Below are positions 1 through 6,212 of a DNA stretch of 13,730 nucleotides, in pieces. A program made the position numbers and the translations under genes. The stretch spans positions 1 through 13,730 of the forward strand of contig JARROD010000068.1 in the NCBI GenBank assembly GCA_037384225.1, read 5' to 3'. Each line of letters opens with the position of its first letter. Position 1 is the stretch's first letter. This DNA comes from JARROD01 sp037384225. Lineage in GTDB: Bacteria; Pseudomonadota; Gammaproteobacteria; Pseudomonadales; Cellvibrionaceae. A model generated the notes under the pieces. It was not told where the DNA came from and ran no database searches. It saw only the letters and a list, made by a program, of their open reading frames with translations.

Positions 1-2
1 GG

Positions 3-275
3 GGCAGCAAACAAAACGACAGAATCCAAACACTACTTGAACATTTACTCGCTATACCTGATCCATGCATGGAAAATAAATGTGATCATCCGTTGGAGAA
101 AATTATGGCCATCGCTATCTGTACGGCCATCGCCGGCGCTGATGACTGGAATGCCATTGTATCTTTTGGCAAAGAGAAAAGGGAGTGGTTTGAAACCTTT
201 CTCGATATAAAAAATGGCATCCCGTCACATCCGATTTTCCGCAGATTTTATTTTAGACTTTTTCCTATTTTTTAG
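3..275 (+). pseudogene. ISAs1-family transposase, N-terminal remnant (cut by window edge)
   Basis: The frame is open from the window edge and stops at 273-275. The first in-window ATG is at 69, but translation upstream of it (LLEHLLAIPDP) continues the same protein, so the real start lies outside the window. The pattern IPDP...HPLEKIMAIAICTAIAGADDW, then FGKEKREWFETFLDIKNGIPSH..F.R, is that of the N-terminal region of ISAs1-family (H-repeat-associated) transposases, recognised from memory. Full-length members are roughly 370-380 residues with a downstream DDE catalytic domain. Here the frame stops after about 90 residues and no catalytic domain follows, so this is a truncated, inactive remnant. 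No terminal inverted repeat of the IS could be identified on the right. Confidence 0.72.
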
Positions 276-331
276 CGGACTTTCCGTACCAACCAACCAC
301 CCACTCTGGGGGTTACCATTCGCAAAGAGTT

Positions 332-360
332 CTGACAGGTATTAAAAATTCGGGTATCCT
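332..360 (+). promoter_or_regulatory. Predicted sigma-70 promoter upstream of small basic ORF
   Basis: A -35 box CTGACA (332-337; 5 of 6 to TTGACA) is followed by a 17-bp spacer and a -10 box TATCCT (355-360; 4 of 6). The predicted start, near 366-368, falls inside the left arm of the hairpin at 361-392. Transcripts from this promoter would therefore carry only part of that hairpin. Prediction from consensus only. Confidence 0.45.
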
Positions 361-398
361 GAGCGCGGCATCGTGGAAACGGTGCCGCGCTCTTTTCT
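361..398 (+). terminator. Strong GNRA-loop hairpin followed by TTTTCT (terminator-like)
   Basis: The arms 361-374 (GAGCGCGGCATCGT) and 379-392 (ACGGTGCCGCGCTC) pair over 14 bp with a single G-U wobble. The loop GGAA is a GNRA tetraloop, and TTTTCT follows directly. This is the shape of an intrinsic terminator, with a short T tract. It lies only 21 bp upstream of the small ORF start at 414. It may end transcription coming from the IS remnant, or act as a 5' leader structure for transcripts that start further upstream. Confidence 0.6.
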
Positions 399-413
399 AA
401 AAGGAGAAACGAT

Positions 414-608
414 ATGGGCAATAAACCCAAGCTTCGCAACCGCCACGCGGCACACCCCATTATGCGCAAAGGCGGCGTGCACGAGAAATCGCGTAGCGCC
501 AAACGGCGCGAGGCAAAACGTGAAACCCGCCGTGCGATCGAAAACTGGCGACACTCGTCGCCCGTTGACGTTCAACACAAGTCTTGTATAGAGCAACTCG
601 CCGCTTAA
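414..608 (+). CDS. Small, very basic hypothetical protein (64 aa)
   Basis: The ORF has a good Shine-Dalgarno sequence (AGGAG at 402-406, 7 nt before the ATG), a predicted promoter at 332-360 and a stop at 606-608. The first 40 residues are rich in Lys and Arg (NKPKLRNR, MRKGG.HEKSRSAKRREAKRETRR) and look nucleic-acid or ribosome binding. The last 20 residues (SSPVDVQHKSCIEQLAA) are less charged. There is no signal peptide, membrane segment or enzyme motif. The MRKGG-HEKS-AKR pattern resembles small conserved basic proteins annotated only as hypothetical, but I do not recognise a named family. A frame on the same strand (373-591) and minus-strand frames overlap it; the ribosome binding site and the basic composition favour this one. 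Function unknown. Confidence 0.5.
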   Translation: MGNKPKLRNRHAAHPIMRKGGVHEKSRSAKRREAKRETRRAIENWRHSSPVDVQHKSCIEQLAA

Positions 609-716
609 TCAACCCTATCGTTGCATACATTTTCGAGCTCAGGACCTTTTAGAGCGGTATTTTCAGGGCCGCGCGCAGATTTTTCTAACCGGAGCATAGC
701 TATCCCTATGTGAGGA

Positions 717-1032
717 TTAGAGCGCCGGATTGCCGTGCCCTCGGGCCACCCTCCGTACCCGGGCTCGCACTTCCTGCGGTGTCAGCCCAGGAGTATCGTC
801 GATACAAAGTAGTTTGTCTTTCATTTTACCGATCGCCCCAGACAACTTGGACCAATCCTCCTCGGTGAGCTGACCGTTGCGGATTTTGCTCTGATATAGC
901 CAGCGCGCCGGCAGTCATCTCCATACTGAACACCAGCGCGGGTTTCATCTGCGAGAGCATGGCCGCTTCCACAAAGTTCAACGCCAGTGCCGTTTTTCCG
1001 ATGGAGCGACGACGCCGCGTGGCAGGCCCCAC
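717..1032 (-). pseudogene. Decayed replicative DNA helicase (dnaB) fragment
   Basis: Read on the minus strand, the segment contains SIGKTALALNFVEAAM (remains of the Walker A region, family form GRPSMGKTA) and LVFSMEM. After a change of frame it continues YQSKIRNGQLTEEDWSKLSG and then DKLLCIDDTPGLTPQEVRAR, ending RRVARGHGN followed by a stop at 717-719. These are consecutive blocks of the DnaB RecA-like domain. Between the two frames about ten residues are missing (the family has roughly MRMLSSLGRI there), so there is an internal deletion plus frameshift near 895-905. The N-terminal domain, the start of the P-loop and everything from Walker B (VDYLQL) onward are absent. It is a non-functional duplicate piece; the intact dnaB must lie elsewhere. 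How it arrived is unknown, though debris of an IS lies nearby. Confidence 0.82.
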
Positions 1033-1334
1033 GTAAGGGCGTAAGTGCCGCGAATACCTGGAGCGGCTGGGCGGAGCTACGCGGCCAGGTCAAATCCCAA
1101 CTTGGTTTAAGTTAGGCTGGGGACCATTGGTTGAGGGCCCATCGCCATGGGAGGAAATTCACACTGCCAATTTCGCCAAAATCATCTAAATGGCACAAAA
1201 AAACATAAAAATATAACCTGACATTTTTCCGTGAGAATTCTGTTAGATAAATGTTTTCATTTTGTGAGGGTTAAATGACTTCGATTTGCGACCATCGTCT
1301 CATGGATTTTCCTACAACAATTTATCAATCCATT

Positions 1335-1339
1335 AGGAG
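1335..1339 (+). promoter_or_regulatory. Ribosome binding site of the repeat lipoprotein gene
   Basis: AGGAG lies 6 nt before the ATG at 1346 and fixes this start. The same start gives a complete lipoprotein signal peptide. Confidence 0.75.
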
Positions 1340-1345
1340 AAGTAT

Positions 1346-4018
1346 ATGACCTACCTGCGCATTACATTGTTTGTAATTGTATATGCCTTTGCTTTCATGC
1401 TGGTCGGATGTTCCGACGATGACGATGATGATGATGAAGTTACCACTCCTCCTGTCAGCATGATGGAGCCGGTGGACGTGGACTCTGCCGAACGCGCAAC
1501 AATCGACCGCTTCAGTGCCACAGCCGGCACCCTGTTTGTACGCAATGAAAACAACAGCATACCTGAAGCTAATGCGCCCGTTAATTTCGATCAGACTCCC
1601 TTCATTACCAAAGGTCTCGGTCCCGACGGCGAACTGGTTGAGTATTACAACTTCGATATCATGCCCGCGGAACCGGCACCGATTTACGTGCTTTTTTACG
1701 AAGGTGAAGATACGCCCGTACCTGGCCAGCTCAACATTGTCGACGTGATTCCGGGCGAATCGGGCTACAATGATTTCTGGCAGGTACACAAAGTCACCGT
1801 ACCCTCAGACTATGTCGCCAACGCCGTCACCAGCTTATCTGAAATCATGTCCATGGGTTACGACATTACAGCCACCCCAAAGCTGGTCAACTGCCCGATC
1901 GTGCCCGAAGGCTCCACGGCGACCAAACGCTTAGGCGATGGACCCACCGATCTGATGCAGGGTTGGTACCAGGGCATGGTCGTCAACTACTTTTCTTTTG
2001 AAGAAAAAGCCTTGACCGTTGACCCGCAAAACCCAGTGGTGACCCTGTCTCCCATTCACGTGTCGTTCAACATCAATCCGGACCAACCGGGTGGCGGCCC
2101 CGCTTCGGGCTTTATGACCGAAACCGGCACAGATCAAACACACAACGTCGTTGCCACTCTGCCGGACGATGCGGCCTACTCGCCCTATTGGTTAGTCAAT
2201 GTTTACGACAACAGCAGATTCGACATGGTTGAGGATTTGGCAACGGCAACTGACGTCCCTGCCGTGGCGTCAGGCGTCGCAACGGTGAACTGCCCCGTTG
2301 TCAGTGTGAAGGAACCCCCAGCCGACGACCCGGCTGATGCCGAACACGCAATGATCGACCGTTTCAGTGGCGCAGCCGGCACCCTGTTTGTACGCGACGA
2401 GGACAATGGCCTGCCTGAAGCCAACGCGCCCATTAATTTCGACCAGGCTCCCTTCATTACCAAAGGTCTCGGTCCCGACGGCGAATTGGTTGAGTATTAC
2501 AACTTCGATGTCATGCCCGCGCTACCGGCACCGATTTACGTGCTATTTCGCGAAGGTGAAGATACGCCCGTACCCGGCCAGTTCAACATTGTCGACGTCA
2601 TTCCGGGCGATCAGGGTTACAACGATTTCTGGCAGGTACACAAAGTCACCGTACCCGCAGACTATGTTGCCAACTCCAGCACCAGCCTCACTGATATCCT
2701 ATCCATGGAATACGACATTACGCCCACCCCAAAGCTGGTCAACTGCCCCATTGTGCCCGAAGGCTCCACGGCGACCAAACGCTTAGCTGATGGTTCCAGT
2801 GGTCTAATACAGGGTTGGTACCAGGGCATGATCGTCAACTACTTTTCCTTTGAGGAAAAAGCCTTGACCGTTGACCCGCAAAATCCAACAGTGAGCCAGT
2901 CTCCCATTTACGTGTCGTTCAACATCAATCCGGGCCAACCGGGCGGCGGTCCCGCTTCGGGCTTTATGACCGAAACCGGCACAGATCAAACACACAACGT
3001 CGTTGCCACGCTGCCGGACGATGCCGACTACGCGCCCTATTGGTTAGTCAATGTTTACGACAACACCAGATTCGACCTGGTTGAGGATTTGGCCACGGCA
3101 ACTGCCGTCCCTCCCGTGGCGTCGGGCGTCGCAACAGTGAACTGCCCCGTTGTCAGCGTGAAGGAAGCCCCCGCCGACCCGGTTGATGCCGAACACGCAA
3201 TGATCGACCGTTTCAGTGGCACAGCCGGCACCCTGTTTGTACGCAACGAGGACAATGGCCTGCCTGAAGCCAACGCGCCCATTAATTTCGACCAGACTCC
3301 CTTCATTACCAAAGGTCTCGGTCCCGACGGCGAAATGGTTGAGTATTACAACTTCGATGTCATGCCCGCGCTACCGGCACCGATTTACGTGCTATTTCGC
3401 GAAGGTGAAGATACGCCCGTACCTGGCCAGTTCAACATTGTCAACGTAATTCCGGGCGAGCAGGGCTACAACGATTTCTGGCAGGTCCACAAAGTCACCG
3501 TACCCGCAGACTATGTTGCCAACACCATCACCAGCCTCACTGATATCCTATCCATGGGTTACGAAATTACGGCCACCCCAAAGCTGGTCAACTGCCCCAT
3601 TGTGCCCGAAGGCTCCACGGCGACCAAACGCTTAGGCGATGGTCCCAGCGGTCTGATTCAGGGTTGGTACCAGGGCATGCTCGTCAGCTACTTTTCCTTT
3701 GAAGAGAAAGCCTTGACCGTTGACCCGCAAAGCCCAGTGGTGACCTCGTCTCCCATTTACGTGTCGTTCAACATCAATCCGGGCCAACCGGGCGGCGGCC
3801 CCGCTTCGGGCTTTATGACCGAAACCGGCACAGATCAAACACACAACGTCGTTGCCACATTGCCGGACGATGCCGACTACGCGCCCTATTGGTTAGTCAA
3901 TGTTTACGACAACAGCAGATTCGACCTGGTTGAGGATTTGGCCACGGCAACTGCCGTCCCTCCCGTGGCGCCGGGCGTCGCAACGGTAAACTGTCCCATT
4001 GTCAGCACCGCCTTATAA
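1346..4018 (+). CDS. Outer-membrane lipoprotein with three tandem ~283-residue units (six modules)
   Basis: The protein has 890 residues. Residues 1-22 form a lipoprotein signal peptide: a basic start, a hydrophobic core and the lipobox LVGC with Cys22 as the acylated residue. Ser at +2 predicts outer-membrane sorting. A run of seven Asp (24-30) forms an acidic linker. Residues 48-331, 332-614 and 615-890 are three near-identical units. Each has two related halves sharing G-x-x-V-x-Y-Y/F-x-F, then P-I-Y/H-V-x-F, then N-I/V-V with Pro and Tyr, then F/Y-W-x-V, and a closing NCP-I/V-V. Each unit has exactly two Cys, one per half, which could form a disulfide. I have a dim memory of proteins annotated DUF7482 with similar PGQ.N..D..PG...Y..FW.V motifs, but cannot confirm it. 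There is no catalytic motif, and function is unknown. The high identity between units, also at DNA level, points to recent duplication or gene conversion. Confidence 0.88.
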   Translation: MTYLRITLFVIVYAFAFMLVGCSDDDDDDDEVTTPPVSMMEPVDVDSAERATIDRFSATAGTLFVRNENNSIPEANAPVNFDQTPFITKGLGPDGELVEYYNFDIMPAEPAPIYVLFYEGEDTPVPGQLNIVDVIPGESGYNDFWQVHKVTVPSDYVANAVTSLSEIMSMGYDITATPKLVNCPIVPEGSTATKRLGDGPTDLMQGWYQGMVVNYFSFEEKALTVDPQNPVVTLSPIHVSFNINPDQPGGGPASGFMTETGTDQTHNVVATLPDDAAYSPYWLVNVYDNSRFDMVEDLATATDVPAVASGVATVNCPVVSVKEPPADDPADAEHAMIDRFSGAAGTLFVRDEDNGLPEANAPINFDQAPFITKGLGPDGELVEYYNFDVMPALPAPIYVLFREGEDTPVPGQFNIVDVIPGDQGYNDFWQVHKVTVPADYVANSSTSLTDILSMEYDITPTPKLVNCPIVPEGSTATKRLADGSSGLIQGWYQGMIVNYFSFEEKALTVDPQNPTVSQSPIYVSFNINPGQPGGGPASGFMTETGTDQTHNVVATLPDDADYAPYWLVNVYDNTRFDLVEDLATATAVPPVASGVATVNCPVVSVKEAPADPVDAEHAMIDRFSGTAGTLFVRNEDNGLPEANAPINFDQTPFITKGLGPDGEMVEYYNFDVMPALPAPIYVLFREGEDTPVPGQFNIVNVIPGEQGYNDFWQVHKVTVPADYVANTITSLTDILSMGYEITATPKLVNCPIVPEGSTATKRLGDGPSGLIQGWYQGMLVSYFSFEEKALTVDPQSPVVTSSPIYVSFNINPGQPGGGPASGFMTETGTDQTHNVVATLPDDADYAPYWLVNVYDNSRFDLVEDLATATAVPPVAPGVATVNCPIVSTAL
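1487..4018 (+). repeat. Three in-frame tandem coding repeats of 852, 849 and ~831 bp
   Basis: The unit starts are at 1487, 2339 and 3188, each beginning with the codons for Ala-Glu-(Arg/His)-Ala. Units 2 and 3 are the most alike. Long stretches are identical between units, for example the block encoding ASGFMTETGTDQTHNVVATL. The third unit lacks the inter-unit linker VKEPPAD and ends STAL. Units differ by one codon or less in length up to the linker, which indicates unequal crossing-over or gene conversion with the frame maintained. Confidence 0.93.
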
Positions 4019-4028
4019 AAAACCAACC

Positions 4029-4067
4029 TGCGCGAGCACTCCTAAAGTGCCCGCGCATTTAATTTTT
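4029..4067 (+). terminator. Rho-independent terminator after lipoprotein gene (probably bidirectional)
   Basis: The arms 4029-4040 (TGCGCGAGCACT) and 4046-4057 (AGTGCCCGCGCA) form a 12-bp stem with one A-C mismatch and a 5-nt loop. TTTAATTTTT follows on the plus strand, 10 nt after the lipoprotein stop. On the minus strand the same stem is followed within 6 nt by TTTTTT, so it could also stop transcription coming from ispH. Confidence 0.85.
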
Positions 4068-4094
4068 CGTCGTCTCCAAGGAATTATATAAAGG

Positions 4095-4180
4095 GTAACT
4101 TTTCAATAACCCGGGGTAGGCGTAATGTCAGGCGGACGCCCGATCGAAGGCACAAATACGCCGGGTTATTGAGACGTTAC
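4095..4180 (+). mobile_element. MITE-like inverted-repeat element, copy 1 (86 bp)
   Basis: The left end GTAACTTTTCAATAACCCGG (4095-4114) and the right end 4161-4180 are inverted repeats matching at 18 of 20 positions. The interior carries GATCGAAGGCACAAATAC (4142-4159), identical to copy 2 at 9188-9288, which lies in the opposite orientation. About 15 of 19 bases just inside the left end also match copy 2. There is no coding capacity, so any movement would need a transposase supplied from elsewhere. The flanks (TATAAAGG left, TGTAAATT right) match only at 5 of 8 positions, so a target duplication is not convincing for this copy. It lies 10 nt beyond the ispH stop codon, between ispH and the terminator at 4029-4067. 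Confidence 0.8.
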
Positions 4181-4190
4181 TGTAAATTGA

Positions 4191-5123
4191 TTACCGCAAT
4201 TCACGCGGCAGAGAAAAACGAATACTTTCCTCCCGCCCCAGCATTTCCTGTGGCGACTTGGCGCCCAGTTCGCGCAACCCTTCAATCACTTGCCGCACCA
4301 GAACCTCCGGCGCCGAAGCACCGGCGGTGATGCCAATGGAACGTTTGCCCTGAAACCATTCCGGATGCAGATCTCGCGGACCATCAATCAGGTAGGCATC
4401 TGCACCGCAGCGCTCTGCCAGTTCCCGCAACCGATTGGAATTGGAGCTGTTGGGGGACCCGACCACCAGCACCAGATCGCACTCCAACGCCAGTTGCTTG
4501 ACCGCGTCCTGGCGGTTTTGGGTCGCGTAACAGATATCGTTCTTACGCGGGCCTTCGATGTCGGGGAATTTTTGCCGCAGAGCATCGATAACCCGGGCGG
4601 TATCATCCATCGACAGCGTGGTTTGGGTAACATAGGTCAGGCGATCGGGGTTGTTCACCCGCAGTTCGGCGACATCCCGCTCGTTTTCCACCAGATAAAT
4701 CACACCCCCATTGGAAGCGTCATACTGCCCCATGGTGCCTTCCACTTCCGGATGCCCGGCGTGGCCGATCAGTACGCATTCGGTGCCCGTGCGGGAATAT
4801 TTCACCACTTCCATATGCACTTTGGTCACCAGCGGGCAGGTAGCGTCGAAGACCTTGAGCCCGCGCCGCTGGGCTTCGTTGCGCACCGCCAGCGGTACGC
4901 CGTGGGCACTGAAGATAACAATCACGTTGTCGGGAATCTCACTCAACTCATCGACAAACACCGCGCCCCGCTCGCGCAACGAGTCCACCACAAACTTGTT
5001 GTGGACCACCTCGTGGCGAACGTAAATGGGCGCGCCGAATACATCCAGGGCGCGATTGACGATATCAATAGCTCTGTCGACACCGGCGCAAAAGCCGCGC
5101 GGGTTGGCGAGTTTTATTTCCAA
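4191..5123 (-). CDS. ispH: 4-hydroxy-3-methylbut-2-enyl diphosphate reductase (IspH/LytB)
   Basis: This cytosolic enzyme performs the last step of the MEP isoprenoid pathway, reducing HMBPP to IPP and DMAPP with a [4Fe-4S] cluster. The three cluster cysteines are present: Cys12 (NPRGFCAGVDRA), Cys96 (FDATCPLVTKVH) and Cys198 (DICYATQNRQ). Also present are the substrate-binding residues His41, His74 and His124, Glu126 in GHAGHPEVEGT, and the SSNSNRL block near 226-232. The length of 310 is close to the E. coli enzyme but ends at PRELR, several residues short of the E. coli C-terminus, and the inverted-repeat element begins 10 nt later. The start is a TTG at 5123 preceded by GGAG at 6 nt spacing; it gives the family's usual N-terminus (xxIKLANPRGFCAG). 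It is the last gene of the ileS operon, 23 bp after fkpB. Confidence 0.96.
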   Translation of the reverse strand: MEIKLANPRGFCAGVDRAIDIVNRALDVFGAPIYVRHEVVHNKFVVDSLRERGAVFVDELSEIPDNVIVIFSAHGVPLAVRNEAQRRGLKVFDATCPLVTKVHMEVVKYSRTGTECVLIGHAGHPEVEGTMGQYDASNGGVIYLVENERDVAELRVNNPDRLTYVTQTTLSMDDTARVIDALRQKFPDIEGPRKNDICYATQNRQDAVKQLALECDLVLVVGSPNSSNSNRLRELAERCGADAYLIDGPRDLHPEWFQGKRSIGITAGASAPEVLVRQVIEGLRELGAKSPQEMLGREESIRFSLPRELR

Positions 5124-5146
5124 TGCGCTCTCCAGTCTGTTGAGGG

Positions 5147-5620
5147 CTAGTGAGTGACTGCCGGCTTTACTTCAATGATTTCAACTTCGAACAACACATC
5201 CACACCGGCCAGCGGATGGTTAAAATCGACGGTCACGATCTGCTCGTCGAACGCGGTAACAATACCGGGGAGTTCAGATTTCTGGGCGTCGGCAAACGAT
5301 AACACCAGCCCTTCGGCCAGCTCCAGATTCTGATCGAACTGACTGCGGGGAATGTCCTGCACATTATTCGGGTTGCGTTGCCCAAACCCCTGCTCGGGTT
5401 TAATCACAAAGGTGCCTTTGTGACCGGAGGTGAGCCCGTAGAGGGCCTTCTCAAAACCTTTCAGCAAATTGCCATCCCCCACGGTGAAAGTGGCCGGATC
5501 CCGTTCAAAGGTTGAGTCCACCACCGAACCATTCTCCAGCTTCAACGCGAAATGCAGCGTAACCTGCGTTCCGGGTCCGATACCGAGCCCGGGGGGAAAT
5601 TCAGAACCAGTATCTGTCAT
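5147..5620 (-). CDS. fkpB: FKBP-type peptidyl-prolyl cis-trans isomerase (FkpB/SlpA)
   Basis: This is a 157-residue cytosolic SlpA-type FKBP with isomerase and chaperone roles. The FKBP fold starts with VTLHFALKLENGSVVDSTF (20-38), followed by the GDGNLLKGFEKALYGLTSG block (48-66). The insert-in-flap domain spans roughly residues 77-130 and is typical of the SlyD/SlpA class. The signature VTVDFNHPLAG lies at 129-139. There is no metal-binding His-rich tail as in SlyD, so it is SlpA rather than SlyD. Its ATG overlaps the lspA stop by 4 bp (ATGA), with no strong ribosome binding site of its own, which suggests translational coupling to lspA. This gene order, lspA-fkpB-ispH, is conserved in gammaproteobacteria. 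Confidence 0.94.
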   Translation of the reverse strand: MTDTGSEFPPGLGIGPGTQVTLHFALKLENGSVVDSTFERDPATFTVGDGNLLKGFEKALYGLTSGHKGTFVIKPEQGFGQRNPNNVQDIPRSQFDQNLELAEGLVLSFADAQKSELPGIVTAFDEQIVTVDFNHPLAGVDVLFEVEIIEVKPAVTH

Positions 5621-6126
5621 AGCGGGCCCGCCTGATTGCCTTTATCCTCGTTGTGAAAGAAAAACATATCGATCAGCAGCATAATCGCCCCCACGGTAAT
5701 CGCGGAGTCGGCAATATTGAAAGCCGGGAAATAATTTTGCCGATAGTGGACGACGATAAAGTCCACGACATGTCCCAGGGTGATACGGTCATAGAGATTG
5801 CCCAGCGCCCCGCCCAGAATCAACGCCAGGGCCGCGGCTTCCCAGCGCCTGGCCGCCTCCAGGCGCGCCAGCCAGACCACCAGAAAACCGCTGACCGCCA
5901 CCGCGACGATGCCGAAAAACCAGCGCTGCCAGCCGCCGGCGTCACTGAGAAAACTGAACGCCGCGCCGGTGTTGTGAAGCAGGGTAAAATTAAAAAATGG
6001 AGTGAACCTCAGCGGCGCACCGTATTCCAGGTTGTTGGAAATCCACATTTTGCTCCCCTGATCCAGCACAATTACCAATGCGGCCAGTCCATACCAGACC
6101 AGGGTGTGCCGGCCAAAGTACGCCAT
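5617..6126 (-). CDS. lspA: Lipoprotein signal peptidase (prolipoprotein signal peptidase II)
   Basis: This inner-membrane aspartyl protease removes the signal peptide of diacylated prolipoproteins. The protein has 169 residues with four expected membrane segments (about 8-28, 66-88, 96-112, 141-157). Conserved blocks are NTGAAFSFL (52-60), GGWQRWFF (64-71), GGALGNLYDR (105-114) with VVDF (120-123), and FNIADSAI (136-143). Asp122 and Asp140 correspond to the catalytic pair. The frame extends upstream over the end of ileS, but the start at 6126 is chosen because GAGAGG lies 7 nt before this ATG and the length and N-terminus then fit the family. It lies 86 bp after ileS and overlaps fkpB by 4 bp. 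It would be needed to mature the lipoprotein at 1346-4018, as for all lipoproteins of the cell. Confidence 0.95.
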   Translation of the reverse strand: MAYFGRHTLVWYGLAALVIVLDQGSKMWISNNLEYGAPLRFTPFFNFTLLHNTGAAFSFLSDAGGWQRWFFGIVAVAVSGFLVVWLARLEAARRWEAAALALILGGALGNLYDRITLGHVVDFIVVHYRQNYFPAFNIADSAITVGAIMLLIDMFFFHNEDKGNQAGPL

Positions 6127-6212
6127 AAAATTTCCTCTCAAACCATTCGCTACCATACCCACAATGACTCTCTCTCGGTTAGCAAAATTCCACAGCAACC
6201 TATGACCGGTTA

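Larger units (their letters stand above)
609..1345. other. Gene-poor debris region between small ORF and lipoprotein gene
   Basis: The only recognisable content is the dnaB remnant at 717-1032. A plus-strand frame open from 1037 to a TAA near 1190 has no start codon. It reads YLERLGGATRPGQIP and then PTWFKLGWGPLVEG. It vaguely recalls the C-terminal end of IS4-type transposases, but too weakly to call. From about 1190 the sequence becomes AT-rich, as expected for the promoter region of the lipoprotein gene. No convincing -35/-10 pair stands out there. Confidence 0.5.

Noticed and set aside
1325..1789. 154-codon minus-strand frame over the lipoprotein start
   Set aside because: It is antisense to the repeat lipoprotein, has no family motif, and similar antisense frames recur in each repeat because of codon pattern.
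1487..4018. CRISPR or short tandem repeat array
   Set aside because: The repeats are ~850-bp coding units in frame, not short repeats with spacers.
4290..5150. 286-codon plus-strand frame opposite ispH
   Set aside because: It is antisense to a fully conserved ispH, with no recognisable protein features.
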